A stretch of DNA of 64,000 bases from Tianweitania populi (GTDB lineage: Bacteria > Pseudomonadota > Alphaproteobacteria > Rhizobiales > Rhizobiaceae), in assembly GCF_014652875.1 (NCBI RefSeq), contig NZ_BMZQ01000002.1, positions 372,001-436,000 of the forward strand, in the 5' to 3' direction. Under the pieces are notes generated by a model, which was not told the origin of the DNA, made no database searches, and worked only from the letters and a program-made list of their open reading frames with translations. Shown one piece after another: positions 63,755 through 64,000 of this stretch (the first letter of the stretch is position 1; the number at the start of each line of letters is the position of its first letter). A program made the position numbers and the translations under genes.

Positions 63755-64000
63755 TGTTTTCACCTTCCTGAGGTTCGGCGGCGGACAAGCCGCAAGGGCA
63801 TTATCTCCGGCCGCTCGATCGATCTGGTTGCTTGGCCAGCGGGCTGTCTGCCGCGCCGGCCGCTCATCCGGCTTCACACGTGCCGGCTGCCCCACAAACG
63901 TACGGCACGAAGCGCTGTTCCGTTAATTTTTCCTAAGATGTGGATGCGTGAGCGGGTTCGCCGGAGAAGCTGAGATCCGCTGGGCGCATTTTGCGTGACA

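Overview
The window is a high-GC alphaproteobacterial chromosome segment that begins at the replication-initiation cluster dnaA-dnaN-recF. The gene content points to Hyphomicrobiales (Rhizobiales): an Irr-type Fur regulator beside fabA-fabB-fabI, the tsaB-rimI-plsC-miaB-phoH-ybeY-corC-lnt-xre-metK-trmB run, the rimP-nusA-ylxR-infB-rbfA-truB-rpsO-pnp run, and several intergenic palindromic repeats of the kind common in this order. A Devosia-like member is plausible, but that is inference and not shown by the sequence.

Layout. 0.4-4.4 kb: dnaA, dnaN, recF. 4.5-7.4 kb: an overlapping set of a ThiF/MoeB-like protein, a GNAT acetyltransferase and a two-subunit aconitase X. 7.4-9.9 kb: a nested palindromic repeat, a D-2-hydroxyacid dehydrogenase, an SH3-domain secreted protein and Irr. 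10.2-12.8 kb: the unsaturated fatty acid genes fabA, fabB, fabI. 12.9-25.4 kb (minus strand): an RsmC-like methyltransferase, a second copy of the palindromic repeat, then the translation and RNA-processing superoperon with a corA gene inserted between truB and rpsO. 25.7-28.9 kb: a small conserved protein and a tctCBA tricarboxylate transporter. 29.0-39.8 kb (minus strand): the trmB to tsaB housekeeping run, then a GlcG-like protein. 39.8-44.9 kb: malate synthase G, a solitary hydantoinase/oxoprolinase subunit and a conserved hypothetical.

45-55 kb is the accessory part. Two AT-richer single genes sit among native genes: a SIR2-STAND-TPR protein of 1007 residues (45271-48294), organised like the Avs5-type antiviral NLR-like proteins, and a 563-residue reverse transcriptase (53313-55004) of the 'unknown group'/Abi/DRT type with an intact YIDD box, a long helical C-terminal part and a strikingly acidic tail. 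Between them lie lepA, a GGDEF-EAL protein overlapping a stand-alone BLUF photoreceptor, and a DUF2141 protein. No transposase, integrase or CRISPR array is visible. The SIR2-STAND and RT genes are the best candidates for a poorly described system.

55-64 kb: a DUF2726 protein, a marR-emrB-emrA drug-efflux set, an MHS-family transporter with a large non-membrane insert, a short divergent SecY paralogue, an SMR/EamA-like small membrane protein and a DUF892 ferritin-like protein.

Start codons were chosen from ribosome binding sites and family starts; alternatives are noted where they matter.
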